Made by a program: the position numbers and the translations under genes. Of a stretch of 64,000 nt of DNA, positions 1 to 12,599 are shown piece by piece. Each line of letters starts with the position of its first letter. Position 1 is the stretch's first letter. A model generated the notes under the pieces. It searched no databases. It was not told the DNA's origin and worked only from the letters and a program-made list of their open reading frames with translations. The stretch covers positions 7,874,001 to 7,938,000 of the forward strand of contig OX579641.1 of the NCBI GenBank assembly GCA_951230915.1, read 5' to 3'. Source of the DNA: Antitrichia curtipendula. Its lineage: Eukaryota > Streptophyta > Bryopsida > Hypnales > Leucodontaceae.

Positions 1-887
1 GGACTACCGATATGATTCCCACTAATGCCATCGGCATCTGATACCTGCATGCGCAACAAATGGACCAGCTCATTAACATGGAAGACCATACGCAGATGCC
101 ATCTGATCAAACACCAATCTCCTCAGACCACTAAGCCAGAAGCTAATAATCTCAGTTTCATTTTGCAATTGCTTTGACATTTCCACCAACAAAAAGTGAG
201 ATAAGAACATGGACCGCTTCGAAAACTTACAAGAGAATGAGAAAAACGATAGCCACAAGAATGACATAATTGCCAATGTATCTCCTTATATTTTCGTCCA
301 TTCGCAACTTTGCTTGAGAAATACTCCTAGGCCACGAGTACGTTTCGCCTGGGCCAAATCCGCAATCAAAAAACTCACCCGTCCAAGGAACTGGCTTCTT
401 CAGCAAATCCTCCACTGCCAAACAGTCAAAGAAAAGAGAAAGAGGATATTAGGCATGGTAGCAAGGGCCCATCAAATCGTCAACTAATGATCCCTGATAA
501 CCACGACTAGTCGAACGCGTACCATATGTAAGAGACGGTAACCCTAGCTTTGTCAAACCTCCGAGGGATACTATGATGGTTGGCTAGGTATAAAAGACAC
601 AAACTATATCAATACAGAAAATTGAGTTTCCTAAATTTGAAAATGATACACGACATTCTAGAGTCGAAATGAGAACTTAAGGTAGATGGCCATCTACCTG
701 TTAAAGTCATAAATGGATTCGACTTAACAGCCTTCGAGAATTCGCTGAATGAACTGTGAGTTGGTAGTTGTAGATGATGGTCTAATCCCGTCCGGTCAAG
801 TGTTTCCAAGTGCCCATTGTCACGTAACCATTCCTCAAACGCTGTCTGGGAGAGGCTCAATGACAGAGGATTTTCCTTGAAGGCCAT
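1..887 (-). CDS. PRA1H: PRA1 family protein H-like (prenylated Rab acceptor), 5' part
   Basis: PRA1 proteins are small multi-pass membrane proteins of the ER/Golgi that bind prenylated Rab GTPases in vesicle trafficking. Three exons read on the minus strand: 887-698 (start codon 887-885), 414-231 and 44-1, with introns 697-415 and 230-45. Both introns have GT donors (GTAGAT, GTAAGT) and CAG acceptors, and the reading frame is kept across both. The N-terminus NPLSLSLSQTAFEEWLRDNG matches the start of plant PRA1H proteins (from memory of Arabidopsis PRA1H). Exon 2 carries the PWTGEFFDCG and ENIRRYIGNYVILVAIVFLI stretches, where the first hydrophobic hairpin begins. Exon 3 resumes with LYQMPMALVG, a conserved PRA1H turn. 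About 139 codons are visible; the rest of the PRA1 domain and the stop lie left of the window. Family assignment is firm, the H subclass likely. Confidence 0.87.
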
Positions 888-2230
888 CCTTCCCTGTGAC
901 TCTGAACAGATCACGTGCTTGACACTGAATTCCTCACGGTCATCAACGCCAATTTAGCAATCGATGAAACCTTATGTAGTAATCCCTCGGCTCAATCAAA
1001 AGCTGTAAACTTTCAAGAGTTCAGATGTAGCTCAAAATCTTTGAAATTGAAAGCTAGCTTGCAGTTCAAAACTGTCAACATTGCAGCGATTCTCGATAAG
1101 GTCTGACACAGAGATTAAATACATGAGAGTCAAAATGATAGTGCTAGAAACAGTATTAACGGAGGACGAGAATTTGCAAGATTTAGTCAAACAATTAATT
1201 GGAGGAGGAAAATATCATAAACTCATCCGACATAGTTCTGCCACCGACTTCTAGCTCCGGAGGCACACTTAAATAGGTCCGTTAGACAGACTAGGTCCTT
1301 GCACACTGAAACCCTAAAACAGAGCCTACCACGAAACATTATCTGAATAAGTGCTCTCTTGCAATGAGAAATTGGATGTCCACTCAAACCATCTTCACAT
1401 CTTCCTCTCACCTGCTAACTCCAATCAAGACTCCAGTTCTCCGGGGCAATTGTCGCTAAAAGTGTCAATCTCTACAGCTCGGTCAGAGAGAAGGGGTTCA
1501 AAAGTCGTATCGAAACGAGTGACTCAAAGATGATTTGTACTCAGCACAGAAACTTGTACAAACGAGTTCCCTCTAAACACTGCCGGGCCTCTCCAAAGTT
1601 TTTCTCCGTAGTGTATCAAAAACTCATAAGCGATCTCCAAAATTCACTCCCAATCCACCAGCAACTTATTCTCCGAGATCCTTGTGCAGTATACTGAGAT
1701 TTAAACAATCAACTATCCGCGCTTTTAAAAACACCGCCGCCACAGGAAAGACAAAACTTTTCACGAAACAAAAATCCTCGAAAATTTGATCTATGCAAAA
1801 GCAAGTGAAACCTAAAATCCATGAATTAAAACTCTGGTGCGAAATCCTTCTCTAAAAAACTAGTAAAAAATAAGAAACTCGTTAGAAAGACAGAGAAGGG
1901 CAGCACCGCAGACGCATCCCGACAGAAAACATTCGGAATTAGGGATAAGCAACTGCTCTCCGCGAAAAAAAAGCTCGTTGGAAACGCGATAGCACAGGCA
2001 GAGTCTAATCAGTGGCACGAGTTCGAAGCAATCTGTGCGTATAGCAAAACTGTCCGCAGAAGATCCATCAGTCAAGTTGGAAATCAGCGAATTGGAGGCA
2101 AGCAGAGTCCTCCGGAGCTCTCACTCCACAAGGTTGTCAGTGATGAAGCCCTCGAGTTCCCTTGGAGTTCCCTTGCATTCTCTCCTTAAGTGTTACACGT
2201 GTCACGATGACGGGTCACGATGACGGGACT
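888..2230. other. Upstream region of the PRA1H-like gene, no coding gene recognised
   Basis: This stretch is visibly less AT-rich than the sequence to its right, as expected for a 5' leader and promoter of the minus-strand PRA1H-like gene. Short open frames on both strands resemble no family I know. I saw no convincing TATA box for the minus strand. It could hold a 5'UTR intron. Confidence 0.5.
2196..2226. promoter_or_regulatory. G-box next to a duplicated TGACG motif
   Basis: A palindromic CACGTG G-box lies at 2196-2201, directly followed by two exact tandem copies of a 13-bp unit (2201-2213 and 2214-2226). Each unit carries a TGACG motif (2208-2212 and 2221-2225). G-boxes and paired TGACG motifs (as-1-like) are known plant bZIP/TGA binding sites. 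The site is about 1.3 kb upstream of the PRA1H-like start, at the edge of the GC-richer segment. Function is inferred from motif identity only. Confidence 0.45.
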
Positions 2231-3392
2231 TCTGGAATGCTCTACAACTACACTGATTTTTGAGGGGGCCGCCCAGGGTATAAGGTAAGTAAACCTATTC
2301 CCGTCCGTTTAAGGTAATCGGAATCTTGTGTTTATTGGCCTTTGGAAAAAATTTCGGAGGAAAAAATTATCTTAAAATCATTCTTTTTGAATTATTTATG
2401 AATATTTAAAGTGAGAAGGTAATAAATTCCTATAAGTGTCCCTAGACTTGTCCTAAACCATTCTTCAAAAGTAGGAATGCAAATAATGAAAGTTCATCAA
2501 TATTTCAAAAGTTGAGCGGACTTCACTAAAATTAGACTATAAACAAGTTGGTTTTGGGTCAAAAAATAGGGCTCAAGAATGGGGAGGGGTTTGTGAATAG
2601 ATTGTTCTACCTTAAATTGGACACTTGTCACTTTCTTCTAATTTTGGGGTGTTCCAAATATCACCTTTTGAAAATTTGAGTATGAGAAGTCTAAAAGTGT
2701 CCATCTCCAAAATAAAACAAAATGATAGACTTGTGAAATATCAATTTCTATAAATCAAAGGAATCATAAACTATCATAGATAGCAAACAAAATAACTACA
2801 TTGATATGTTCATTTGCTTTGAAGATGAACATTAAAAAAAAATCAAAAAATACTTTCTTAATGCAGTTGCCCTTCATAGCTATGCATCTTCAAAATCTAT
2901 GGACTCTATTGAAAAATTTGACATCACACTCTCATTTGTACTTTCAAGTCTCAAAAGTCAAATAACATCATAAAATGACTTAATGTTGTTTTGAGTAGAA
3001 ATGTCTTTATCATACAAAGTCATGTGAGCTACAATTGTAAGAATAACGTGTTCATTCAAGGATATTTTTTTAATATTCTTTATATAAAAAGAATAAATTA
3101 TTCAAGTTTGGTACTTAGAATATTTTTTAAAGTATTTATGCATTTTTATAAATATTCTAAAAACTCCTAGAATACTTTAGAATTTGAAAACTTATTAATT
3201 TCTTCAAATTCTGTTGATTTTAATTTTTGTTGTGAAAGCAATACTTATGTGCTCATTTAGCCAATTTGGTATTGCAAATAGTTGATTATGGCCAATCAAA
3301 CAGTGAAATATGAGTTACAAATTATGGCCTAATAAATTATTTATTGTGTAAATTGGCAGTTTGGGCAGATTTAAAAAATCATTTATTTTAAA
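2231..3392. other. AT-rich intergenic sequence
   Basis: Very AT-rich with homopolymer runs. I see no coding exon, RNA gene or clear terminal repeat here. Confidence 0.6.
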
Positions 3393-3945
3393 ACAAAAAT
3401 TTGAAATTGGTTTTCTAGACTACATATACATGGAAAGCTTTAAATCATTCCATTTTGATCAATGAGTCAAAAGTTATGAGGAGCTTTAGTTTGCGGGCAA
3501 TTATAGATTCTCTTCTCTAAAATAAATTTTGAAGTCCTTTATTTTACTCAATTGTCAACATTTTAAAAATAAATAAAATTTAGGATGTAGAATGTTCATT
3601 ACAACCTTTGGGATTGGCATTTTTCAGTTCCAAATCTAAATTCTTAACAATTTTGTATTTTGAATCATTCTCTATTTCTTTCTATATATTATTTTTTTCC
3701 TACATGTTGTGCAATTCCAAATGATGTGAACTTTTTTAAGCATGTAGACAACTTGAATAGAAAAATGAACCCAAAGAAACCATTTTGGACATATTTTCAT
3801 AGAAGAATAAGCTTGTGAAGTGAAGCTGCCCTATTTTTTTGAGGGCCAAAAAAATGATTTGGTACTTGTAAAAAAATGGCAGTTTAGGAACGTTTTTAGT
3901 GAAAACATAGTTGTAGTCCTTTACGGGTTAAGAAGACCTACATTG
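3393..3945 (+). repeat. Dispersed repeat family C, copy 1
   Basis: This segment is closely similar, in the same orientation, to 49345-50032. Shared landmarks include GAAATTGGTTTTCTAGA, AATGAGTCAAAAGTTATGAG, TTTGCGGGCAATTATAGA and CATTTTGGACAT. Similarity is high by eye, so this pair is younger than the other duplicated blocks. Copy 1 lacks an internal segment of just over 100 bp present in copy 2. I see no open frame or terminal repeats, so the parent element is unknown. Confidence 0.8.
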
Positions 3946-5535
3946 GAAATTGAAACTACTTTTGAGTTTTGAATCTATAAAAGGAGGAAAACATCATTTG
4001 ATGGTGAGCATTCCAATGGACCGATAATGGCTCCAGCTAAGACGGGCCTTGGAAGTGTGTGTTTGTCTATATGTGTGTGTAGAGTTTAAAATCTAGATTA
4101 GATTTATGAAGAACTCAATAATGAAGATATTTTATATATAATAAGAGAGAGATTGAATTCAATTGGTTTAAGAAAATATTAATTATAAACCTTTTTGTAT
4201 GTTATTACATGTTTTGCATTACCAATTGTGGAGATTACTAATAATTGTCTACTTTGGAGAGAATAAAAAAATATGTAAGACTTTGTTGAACCACATCAAA
4301 TTATGATATTAATTCATTACAACTTTGCCAATTAATTCAATTTTTCCTATGTTAAATCCAACCCTAATTGTTGCTTTTTTCCATTTGAAATAAACTAATA
4401 AAATAGGATCTCGTAGTAATTCATGCTTTTGTAGAGCCTTTTGAAAGAGCTTTTAAACATACTAGTATTGTTAGTTTTTATCTTTGGGAGTTCACTTAGA
4501 GTATCCATTAGAAACCACGTGCGAACAAAACTTTGACCCCTCTATATATTTTTTGAATTTAAAATAAAAACAAAATAAAAAATATATAAATAGGTTTTTC
4601 TACTTTGAAAGTTTATATTTTGAATTATTGATATTTTTTTTTGTTAATAATAATTAGTTACAAATTTTTGAAGTAAAAAGATACACTATAGAATTGAAAA
4701 ATAACTTTCACATCCCTATATTATATAAGAAAAAATTGTCTAAAAAATGAAAAAAAAAATTCTAAAAATAACTCTATTGAAAGCTCATTTTGAGTTGAAT
4801 ATTGATTCAATGGTCATCTAAATGTGTTCTCTATAATTATTTGAGTTGAAAAACATATCAATTTAGTTCATTTTCAACCTCTTCTAGAAATCATTTCATA
4901 TTTTATTTGAGTTGGAAATTTTGGCAATAGAAACCTATAGTCATTATTAAACAATGCTCAAAATTTTAGGTTGAAATTATAATTTATTAGAAACCACTTG
5001 TTTGCACGTAGTTTGTTGTAATAGAATCAAGTGCACCCCTTGAGTTTTTTTACTGAAGGCAAGAGAAAAGACACTTATCTTGCAAAAACATTTTTTGGGC
5101 ATTCTTTTAAAGCTTTATACTATATTATTGAACTCTCTTATATTACACATTTCTTCATTTCTCAACAATTTTTGGAATATTAACTTATAGATATTTATGC
5201 TCATGGCATCATCTTTTTAGATATATGATTTGATTTATTAGTTGATAATTAACTCACCAACTCATGACCATAGTTTTTTTAATCACTAAAAAATTTATGA
5301 CTATATTTTATAAAAAATCCCATCAAAACATTAGATGTTTTGGGGGGGCATTAAAGGGTTGTTTCAAGCCCATTTCCAATGTTGTGAACTAGCTAGTGTT
5401 GGTTAGAATTAAAAAATTTAATTTTAAAGTCGCTTTGCCATAACAACCTATTATTGTGGCCAAATTCCCATAGTCCAGAAACCCGGCGGAATTCATAGCC
5501 CTTAAGAGTAGCTGAATATTATTTAATGCTTTTAT
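3946..5535. other. AT-rich intergenic sequence
   Basis: No gene seen. It starts just after repeat C and includes a TATA-like CTATAAAAGG near 3976 and a short GT-rich run near 4055-4080. Otherwise it is featureless AT-rich DNA. Confidence 0.5.
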
Positions 5536-8500
5536 TTCTAGTGTTAAGAGCAATGATGAAAATAAACTATTTTATAGGAATATTCAACTATAAAATCTTG
5601 CATTAGATTTGTATGAGATTATATAGAATAAATTCTAAATATTTTGACTATGAAGATTGTAAAATCATAGAGCTCAAAGTAGAAAAAATAATTTTGCATG
5701 GCTTACTCCACTAGGTTTTCATACTTTAAACCCCTTAACTTAAATTTTTCACTACAAAGTTTGAAGTTGAAATCTTTGAGGTCAATGATTGAATTTGTTT
5801 TATTTTATTTACATTAAAAGATTTAAAAAATATCATTCTTCAAATTTTTTGAAGGAAAAATAGGTTTTAAGATGGAAAAGAAAACCAATCATTAATAGCT
5901 CTAAAATGAAATTCAATCATTAATAGCTCTAAAATGAAATTCAATCATTAATAGCTCTAAAATGAAATTGAATCATATTAGTCCTAATAATGAGATTGTT
6001 GTAGCATGTAATCTATGCACTATGAACTTTTTGTTTAAAAAAAATATGAAAATTGAGTTCAAAATCAAGTCCAATACAATTTTTTCATAAAGATTGTGTG
6101 ACTGCCCCCCAAAATAAGATTCTTCTTAACTTTTATATCACTAATTTAAATGGAATGAATCAATTTCTTTTAGATAAGACAAATATATTTAGGAGAAAAA
6201 ATATAAATTAATCCATTTCAAATTCTTTTGTTTAGGTTTGATTGCCTTGGCTTTGGCATTTTGTATTTAGGTAAGTATTACTCGCACTTGCTTCTCTTTT
6301 CATCCAATGAGCTTGCTTCATTTGAAAAGAAAACATAAAAAGATTCCTTGCATAGAATCTATGACAAAACTATGAACGGAAGTTAGCAATCCCGAACGTA
6401 TTTTCTCTTCTAAATACCAAATCTTATAGAAAATTACATTTTTTAAAAGCTAATAGTTTCCTTTATCTTTAAAAAAACCCTCAACAGTCACTATAAAATT
6501 TAATATTGATTAACTTGCCCAAAATCTTTTAAAATTCATTCTATAAGTTTAAACTTTTAGGTTTGTTGGCTGATTTATATTGCCCATTCACGGCCATTGT
6601 CTTTTGCAATAGTTGTTGGCTTAAGTAGGCATTAAGTATTCCATACTTTGATTATTGTGTACTTAACAATCTTTTTTTAGTTATACTAAAGATCCGCTCT
6701 TTTTTACTTTCAGTTTTCAATAGAAGATAAACATAATATTAACAATAACAATTCAACATTGATTTATATGGATATGGTTTAAAACAAAAAATTTGTAGAT
6801 TTCATTTGCAAATTTATACCACATCATTAGTGTAGATTATATTATATAATATATTTTAAATAAAAATTCAAATAAAATCTATCAAAAATATTTTTGTTGT
6901 AGAACATTAAATTGGCATTTTCAACATAAATTAAGTAATGCCAAACAGTCATTGATCATTGAAACGGCTTATTTATGTCTTTTCTTATGGTTTATGGACT
7001 TGCATCTTAGATTCTTCTAGAAGTTTGATAAAAAAATATTACAAAAAAGCTTAGAGGTAAATAAAAAAATCTTGAGAAGTTTCCTTTATAGAAATTATTT
7101 GAAAAATATATTTTATTATTGGAGGCTTCTTGAAAGCTACCTAAGCACTTCTAAGTTTATTAAAAAACTTTCTAAGTAAAAATATTTTAGGAAGTCAAAA
7201 TAGTGATGCTTCTTAATCTCAACAATGAATCCCTTAATATTCTAGTTTTTTTGTTCAAGTGTGTACATAATAGATTGTTGAGATTTTCATCAAATTCTAT
7301 TTTTAGGATTTTATTCTTAGATTTCTCTTTAAAATGTCATAATCTTTTAAAATTTGGTGTGTAGATTTTTGTTAATGCTTTTTTTAATCTCTCCTTTACA
7401 AAATGTAATTTAATTTAGTTTTTCAAAAGTTATGAGGGTTACTTTAAAGTACTAGAAATATTAAATAAATACTATTCTTACTTATGGGTTCAAATGAAGT
7501 AATAGGGGCCAACTTTCAACATAACCTTTGCTTTTGGAGGAACCATTATTGAATGTCTAGTACTCTAGTTCAAATTGTTTTAGATTTTTTCAAAAAAAAC
7601 GTGCCTCATTAATTATAAATGTCATAGTGTCATGTTTGAGTAGTGTATAGCCTATAAAGTTATAATTTAATCTAAATTAAATACAAAAATAGGACTATAA
7701 CCAGTGTTTTTAACTCCTTTGTTGAATTTAAAATTAATCTAATATTTTGAATAGAACTTGTTATTGTTGAAAACTTTGAATAATTTTTAGAATTGATGAA
7801 ATTGTTGAAGTTTTTTAGTAGAACATTTTGTTAAAATTTCAAAAAGGACTCCAAAAAGATCCTTTACACCATCAATATTGGCTCCAAACAGCTCATTTGT
7901 ACCCTTATAGATTTTATACTTGTTTTCTAAGAACAATCAATATTGAAAATGGTTAGTGTATGAATTTGTTACTAAAATAATATCTAAATTCAATCATTAT
8001 TGACTATACTTGGATAATCTCTCAAGGTTTTGAAAACTACTCGAGTATGTTAGAAATTAGAGATTAACTTCCTCTTTCAAAATGTTGTTTTATATTAAAG
8101 TTTTCTTGATTGAATGTGAATTATTTCTCTTATCAAAAATTGATTTGGTATTTAGAAATTGTCAAGTATTCATCTTTGCAGTGTTTTTTTAATCTCTTAT
8201 AGATTAGAGTTTTTCTTGTATTTTTTCAAGATGAATTAAAATATCATGAGGTTGTTGCAAACACAACTCTTAATGAAACCAAATCAAAATTGAGGGGATT
8301 TTATTGATAAACAACATAGAGAAATTGGGTGCAATTGATGTCGACAAGAGTATATTAATTGTTGACATGCTAGGGTGCTTCAATTTCAAAGTATTACTAA
8401 TGTGGTGATTTCAACCTTAAATTATATCATTTGCATTATAAGCAAGACAAATTATTTTACTTGCACTTTGAACAACCTTAAGGCGGTTGGTTCAATCTAC

Positions 8501-9914
8501 AACTTACTTTGTTTGCAATCCAAACAGCCTAAATGCAAATGTATGGCATAAAGTGTAGTCATTGTGTCTTAAAACCTTCTAGACTATGCCAAGATACTAA
8601 TCTTTGATTGATGACTAGTTGAAAGCTAATATTGGGGTGCAAATATATCATTTTCATAATAAAGTTAAAGACACTAACTTTTAGGATTTTTTCCAAACCA
8701 AAGTTTGACAATGATATAAAAGTTAGTGATATCTTATCAATGAAGACCAATTCTATACAAGATTTTGTCACAAAATTCAGTAATAATCAAGGATCAACCA
8801 AAAGATTTCAAACTTGCATCATGTATTCTAACTCAAAGATTTTCAAGCCTCCACACTTGGCCATTTGCTTTATATCAATAAATTATTGTACTCTTTTTAT
8901 TGTTTAGTACTATCATAGGCACAAAGAAATCATCTTGAGAAATCATACAACTTCGTAAAGAAACTAAAAGATCTCAAAAATGTATGAATGACAAAAGATA
9001 TGAAAAATTAGAATGAAAATAGGAGCAATTTTACAATTGTAGATATTTGTTAGATGTAATTTGGAAATAAAAATCCATCAATAAATGTAAATAAATTCTA
9101 TTAGTTCAGTAAGGTTTATAATTTATTTTTAAATATATACTAATAAAATATTAGAATTCAAAATTTAAGAAAAATTTATAAATCTTTCTTACATTATAAT
9201 TTAAAATTAGTGTATAACATTTAAAATATATTTCCATAAATATTTTAAGAAATCATTTTTATTCCTTGCAAAAAATACCTCATTATATAATTCTACTTGA
9301 TTACAAATAGAAAATTCTATATATTCTAAATTTTCTATACCTTTCACTATTCTATTGACAACTTTTATAACATTTATTTTTATACTTCAACAAACCAAAT
9401 TACAACATGTGGAAATATATAACCACTTTTGATTGTCAACCACATTGATTCTTTGATTGTCTAACAAATATATAATCATGAAGCCTTTTCAAGTTCAATC
9501 TAATTTCAATCTTTAATTTCAATGCACTACTCAAACATGTTGAAATTTACTCTAATAACATATCCAAATTTATAATTTTCACATTTGCAATATTGGGAAC
9601 TTCTATACGTTCTATTCTTTGTTGTCCTCAACTTCTTGCCTTGAGATTTACTTCACTCTCTCTATTGATGATGAGCTCATTTAAACTCTAGTTTGACAAC
9701 ATAACCAAATCTATTATTTTCAAGCTAGCAATATCTTGGACTTGGCCAATTATACTCTTATCTTTTCCCTTCACCTTCTTGCCTTGAAAAACACTTGAAT
9801 CCATTGATGATGTTCTCGTTAAATGATGCTTTGTTACTACAGGGCCAAAATTTCCCAATGATGTTGATGATTTATTATCTTCAAAAGATGTTGACTAAGA
9901 CTCTTTAATTTTGA
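5536..9914. repeat. Duplicated block A, copy 1 (decayed)
   Basis: Long collinear stretches here match 15040-18540 in the same orientation. Examples: 5561-5700 matches 15065-15210, 6540-6680 matches 15840-15990, 7120-7260 matches 16180-16320, 8470-8900 matches 16860-17270, and 9420-9914 matches 18010-18500. The last part is a degraded, stop-containing copy of the third exon and downstream flank of the BAH-domain gene at 18.3-19.5 kb (minus strand). The block is therefore an ancient segmental duplication that lost the BAH exons, or a repeat that captured the gene's 3' end. A short AT-rich frame at 8632-8907 is not persuasive as a gene. Confidence 0.7.
5886..5969 (+). repeat. 28-bp tandem repeat, three exact copies
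   Basis: Three head-to-tail copies at 5886-5913, 5914-5941 and 5942-5969, followed by one degenerate copy. The equivalent site in block A copy 2 (about 15395-15440) has a single unit, so the expansion happened after the blocks separated. Confidence 0.9.
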
Positions 9915-10150
9915 CATTTTCAACCACCGACATCCACTCTGATTTGTTGGCAAACTTTTGTGCTACATAATATAAAAAACATCACAACTTTCACATTTTC
10001 AACCACTGACATCCACTCTGATTTGTTGGCAAACTTCTACGCTACATAATACAAAAAACATCACAACTTCTACATTTTCAACCACTGACATCCACTATGA
10101 TTTGTTAAAAAACATTTGTGCTACATGTGCCCGTAGTTGTCACCTAGTCC
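9915..10150 (-). repeat. 79-bp tandem array of a BAH-gene mini-exon
   Basis: Three units start at 9915, 9994 and 10073, a 79-bp period. On the minus strand the units contain a T-rich tract ending in TAG, then the start of exon 3 of the neighbouring BAH gene (codons for QKFANK), and finally a GTGATG donor-like hexamer. Each unit thus resembles an acceptor, short exon and donor. The same unit is amplified again at 14.6-15.0 kb. Confidence 0.75.
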
Positions 10151-10540
10151 TCAAGATTTTATTTTTTTGCTTTAGTTCAATTTTATTAGCATTTATAGTC
10201 CAGAAGACCTAAAAAGAGTGTTGACATCATGTTTGATAGAGGTCCCTACAAATACAGTGTGTTATTTCCTAAAATTCTAGAAGTGCCTTAAGCACTTCCA
10301 TTTACCATTACTGGATTTACCCTTTGAGTGCATGTGACAAGTTATAGGCTAAATGAGCAGTAGAACGTGTTGTTAAAAGTCCTATTAAATCATAGAAATG
10401 TGAGGACACCATCGAATTTGTAAGAATTGGAAAAAAATCATATTGTACTTTGGAGGTAAAAATCCACCAATTCAAAACATGTGTGACCAAAAATTGAAGA
10501 GAAGTGTTTTTAACATGAAAACACGCTAGGAGCTCAATAG
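10151..10540. other. Intergenic sequence
   Basis: No coding or structural signal recognised between the mini-exon array and repeat B. Confidence 0.5.
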
Positions 10541-12240
10541 AAAAGTTAGTTGCCTAGATTCCCTCATACGAGAATGATTCTTCCTAGGAGAAATTAAAAC
10601 ATGAGGTAATAATTTAGACCCTCCCATGATTAGCGCAAATAAATATATAAATTTACGCTTAGCATTTAGAAACTTCCTTTAAATAACCCAAATTTTTTTG
10701 GAATTTTTTAAATTGCAAAAAATAACTCTATGGAAAGTCAACGGAATTTACTAGTATTGAAAAATTCCTAGAAACTTCCCAAGTAGTGGTAAAATCCCAC
10801 TAAAAATTAGGATAGTATATTTTAGATTAATTAAGCGTCTGATCAAATTTCAAGACATTCCAACATCTACAAGTACCATAAGTCCATAATTGATGGCGGC
10901 AACAACTTTTAACGAAATTCCAAAACATTTGATGAGATGACTAGCATACCAAGAGTTGAAAATGTCCAAATGAAGTCAACTTGGACTCTTTTTTTACTTA
11001 TTCAAACCTTCTAAACAACCAAAGATAGTCAAAATCTTGAAAAAACCCTCCAACATTTGAATTTTCTATCTTTTTCACTGGTTTGCAAATCACTAACTTT
11101 TGCTAGCAAAACATCGTGGAAGTAGGAAGTTGAGGATTACCTATGCTAATTTGGGTCTTCTGAAGCCAATGGCACAATCTGTTAGAATGTTCTCAGCAGT
11201 AAGGTAAAATTTAAAATAATTAATATTAATGTAAATTTTCTTAGGTAGTTTTAGGTAAAATGAGAGGGAAAAGAGGCCTTGGAAAATTATAAAAGACCTT
11301 CCTTTTACTTTGCACCCCTTCTCTTTGTATTAAATTTGGTCAAGACGTGACCACGTTGCTGAAATTTTGGCTATTTGGCCAAAAACTCTTTTGATTTGCA
11401 TTTGAAGCTTTGCTCCTTGTTTGGTTGTTATTGAAGTTCTTTTTGTTAATGTTTGTGAGCCATTTCAAAGGACGTTGGGGTCCCTTTGGAAAGCTTTGTT
11501 ATTTCACTGTGTTTTGAAGTTTGAATACTGACATTTTGTGTTTTAAATAGTCTTTGAATCCTTGTCTACTAACAACTATTCTAAACTGAACTTTTTGAAT
11601 GGAATATCATAAATTTGGTTGTAGACTATCCCCCTAAAGCCTAAGTGTTTGAATACGTGGTTCTAAAATATTGTTTGGTGTCATTTGGAGAGATTTTGGG
11701 TTGAATCTAGAACTCTCAAAGTCTATGTACTAACCGTTCATATTGAATTTGTCTATAAATTTGGTGCTAATCCACTATACAACAAAGCTATTACCCTTAG
11801 AACAAGTTTTCAAGTCCTATACTAACACTTTTTCTCCAATTACGTCTTAAAATTCATGCCTAAACCCCATCCCACCCAAACGGTGAAGCTTTGCATTTGA
11901 GACTAATTTTTTTGTATTACCTTTATATGAGTTCCTCCAAGGGGGGCCTCAAAAATCCCTTTTTTATTTGTGTCAACCAAGTCTAAAGTCTAAAAATCCA
12001 AGTTGGAGCCCCAAAATCCAAGTTTAGAATTTTAAAAACCAAGTCTAGAGTCCAAAATCAAGCCAACTCACAACAAGGGCCAACCTACCTGCACAAGCAT
12101 TAAAGTAGGTTAGTACTAGTCGTGGTAAGTGCTTTAATTGAGGCAGTCAACCAGTTCACATACCATCATTCATTTAGTAAAAAACAAAATTGGGAGGGTA
12201 GTTCTTTGGAGTCCTTAATTTTGATTTTTTATCAAATTAA
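10541..12240 (+). repeat. LTR-like repeat family B, copy 1
   Basis: Collinear with 34740-36440. Shared landmarks include GAAGCCAATGG.GCAATCTGTT (11161 and 35573), a TATA-like box (TATAAAAG at 11288-11295; TATTTAAAG at 35733), GGACRTTGGGGTCCCTTT (11472 and 35907) and GTGAAGCTT.GCA.TTG (11883 and 36411). A TATA box followed by a C/T-rich leader inside a dispersed kilobase-scale repeat is typical of a long terminal repeat. I found no primer-binding site, gag or pol, so it may be a solo LTR or a non-autonomous element. Confidence 0.55.
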
Positions 12241-12247
12241 AGTTGGT

Positions 12248-12595
12248 TTTCAAAGTCCAAGGTCCTATTGGCCCAAAAATTACACAAATCCAAAGTCATT
12301 TCAAAACCTCAGCCCTATTGGCCAAAAATTAGACAAACCTAGAGGTCATTTCAAAATTCTAGGCTTTGTTAGCCAAAAATCAGACAAACTAGAGGTCATT
12401 TCAAAGTCTAGGTCTTTTGGTAAAAAATTAGACAAACAAGAGGTCATTCCAAAGTCCAATTCTCTTGGCCAAAAATTAGACAAACTAGAGGTTATTTCAA
12501 AGTCCAATCTTCCTGGCCAAAATCAAACAAACTAGAGGTCATTTCAAAGTCTAGTCCTATTGGTCAAAAATTAGACAAATCTAAAGGTCATTTCA
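12248..12595 (+). repeat. Minisatellite of about 48 bp, seven copies
   Basis: Seven degenerate units share the core GGCCAAAAATTAGACAAACT and AGAGGTCATTTCAAAGTC. Unit lengths are 47-51 bp. Because most are close to a multiple of three, a repetitive frame (GQKLDKLEVISKS-type) stays open through 12122-12535. I regard that frame as a by-product of the repeat, not a gene. Confidence 0.85.
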
Positions 12596-12599
12596 AAGT

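Noticed and set aside
8632..8907. Plus-strand frame, with a counterpart at 16980-17246
   Set aside because: The two block A copies do not conserve the reading frame, so selection on a protein is unlikely.
12122..12535. 137-codon open frame
   Set aside because: Kept open by the 48-bp minisatellite; the translation is purely repetitive and has no domain.
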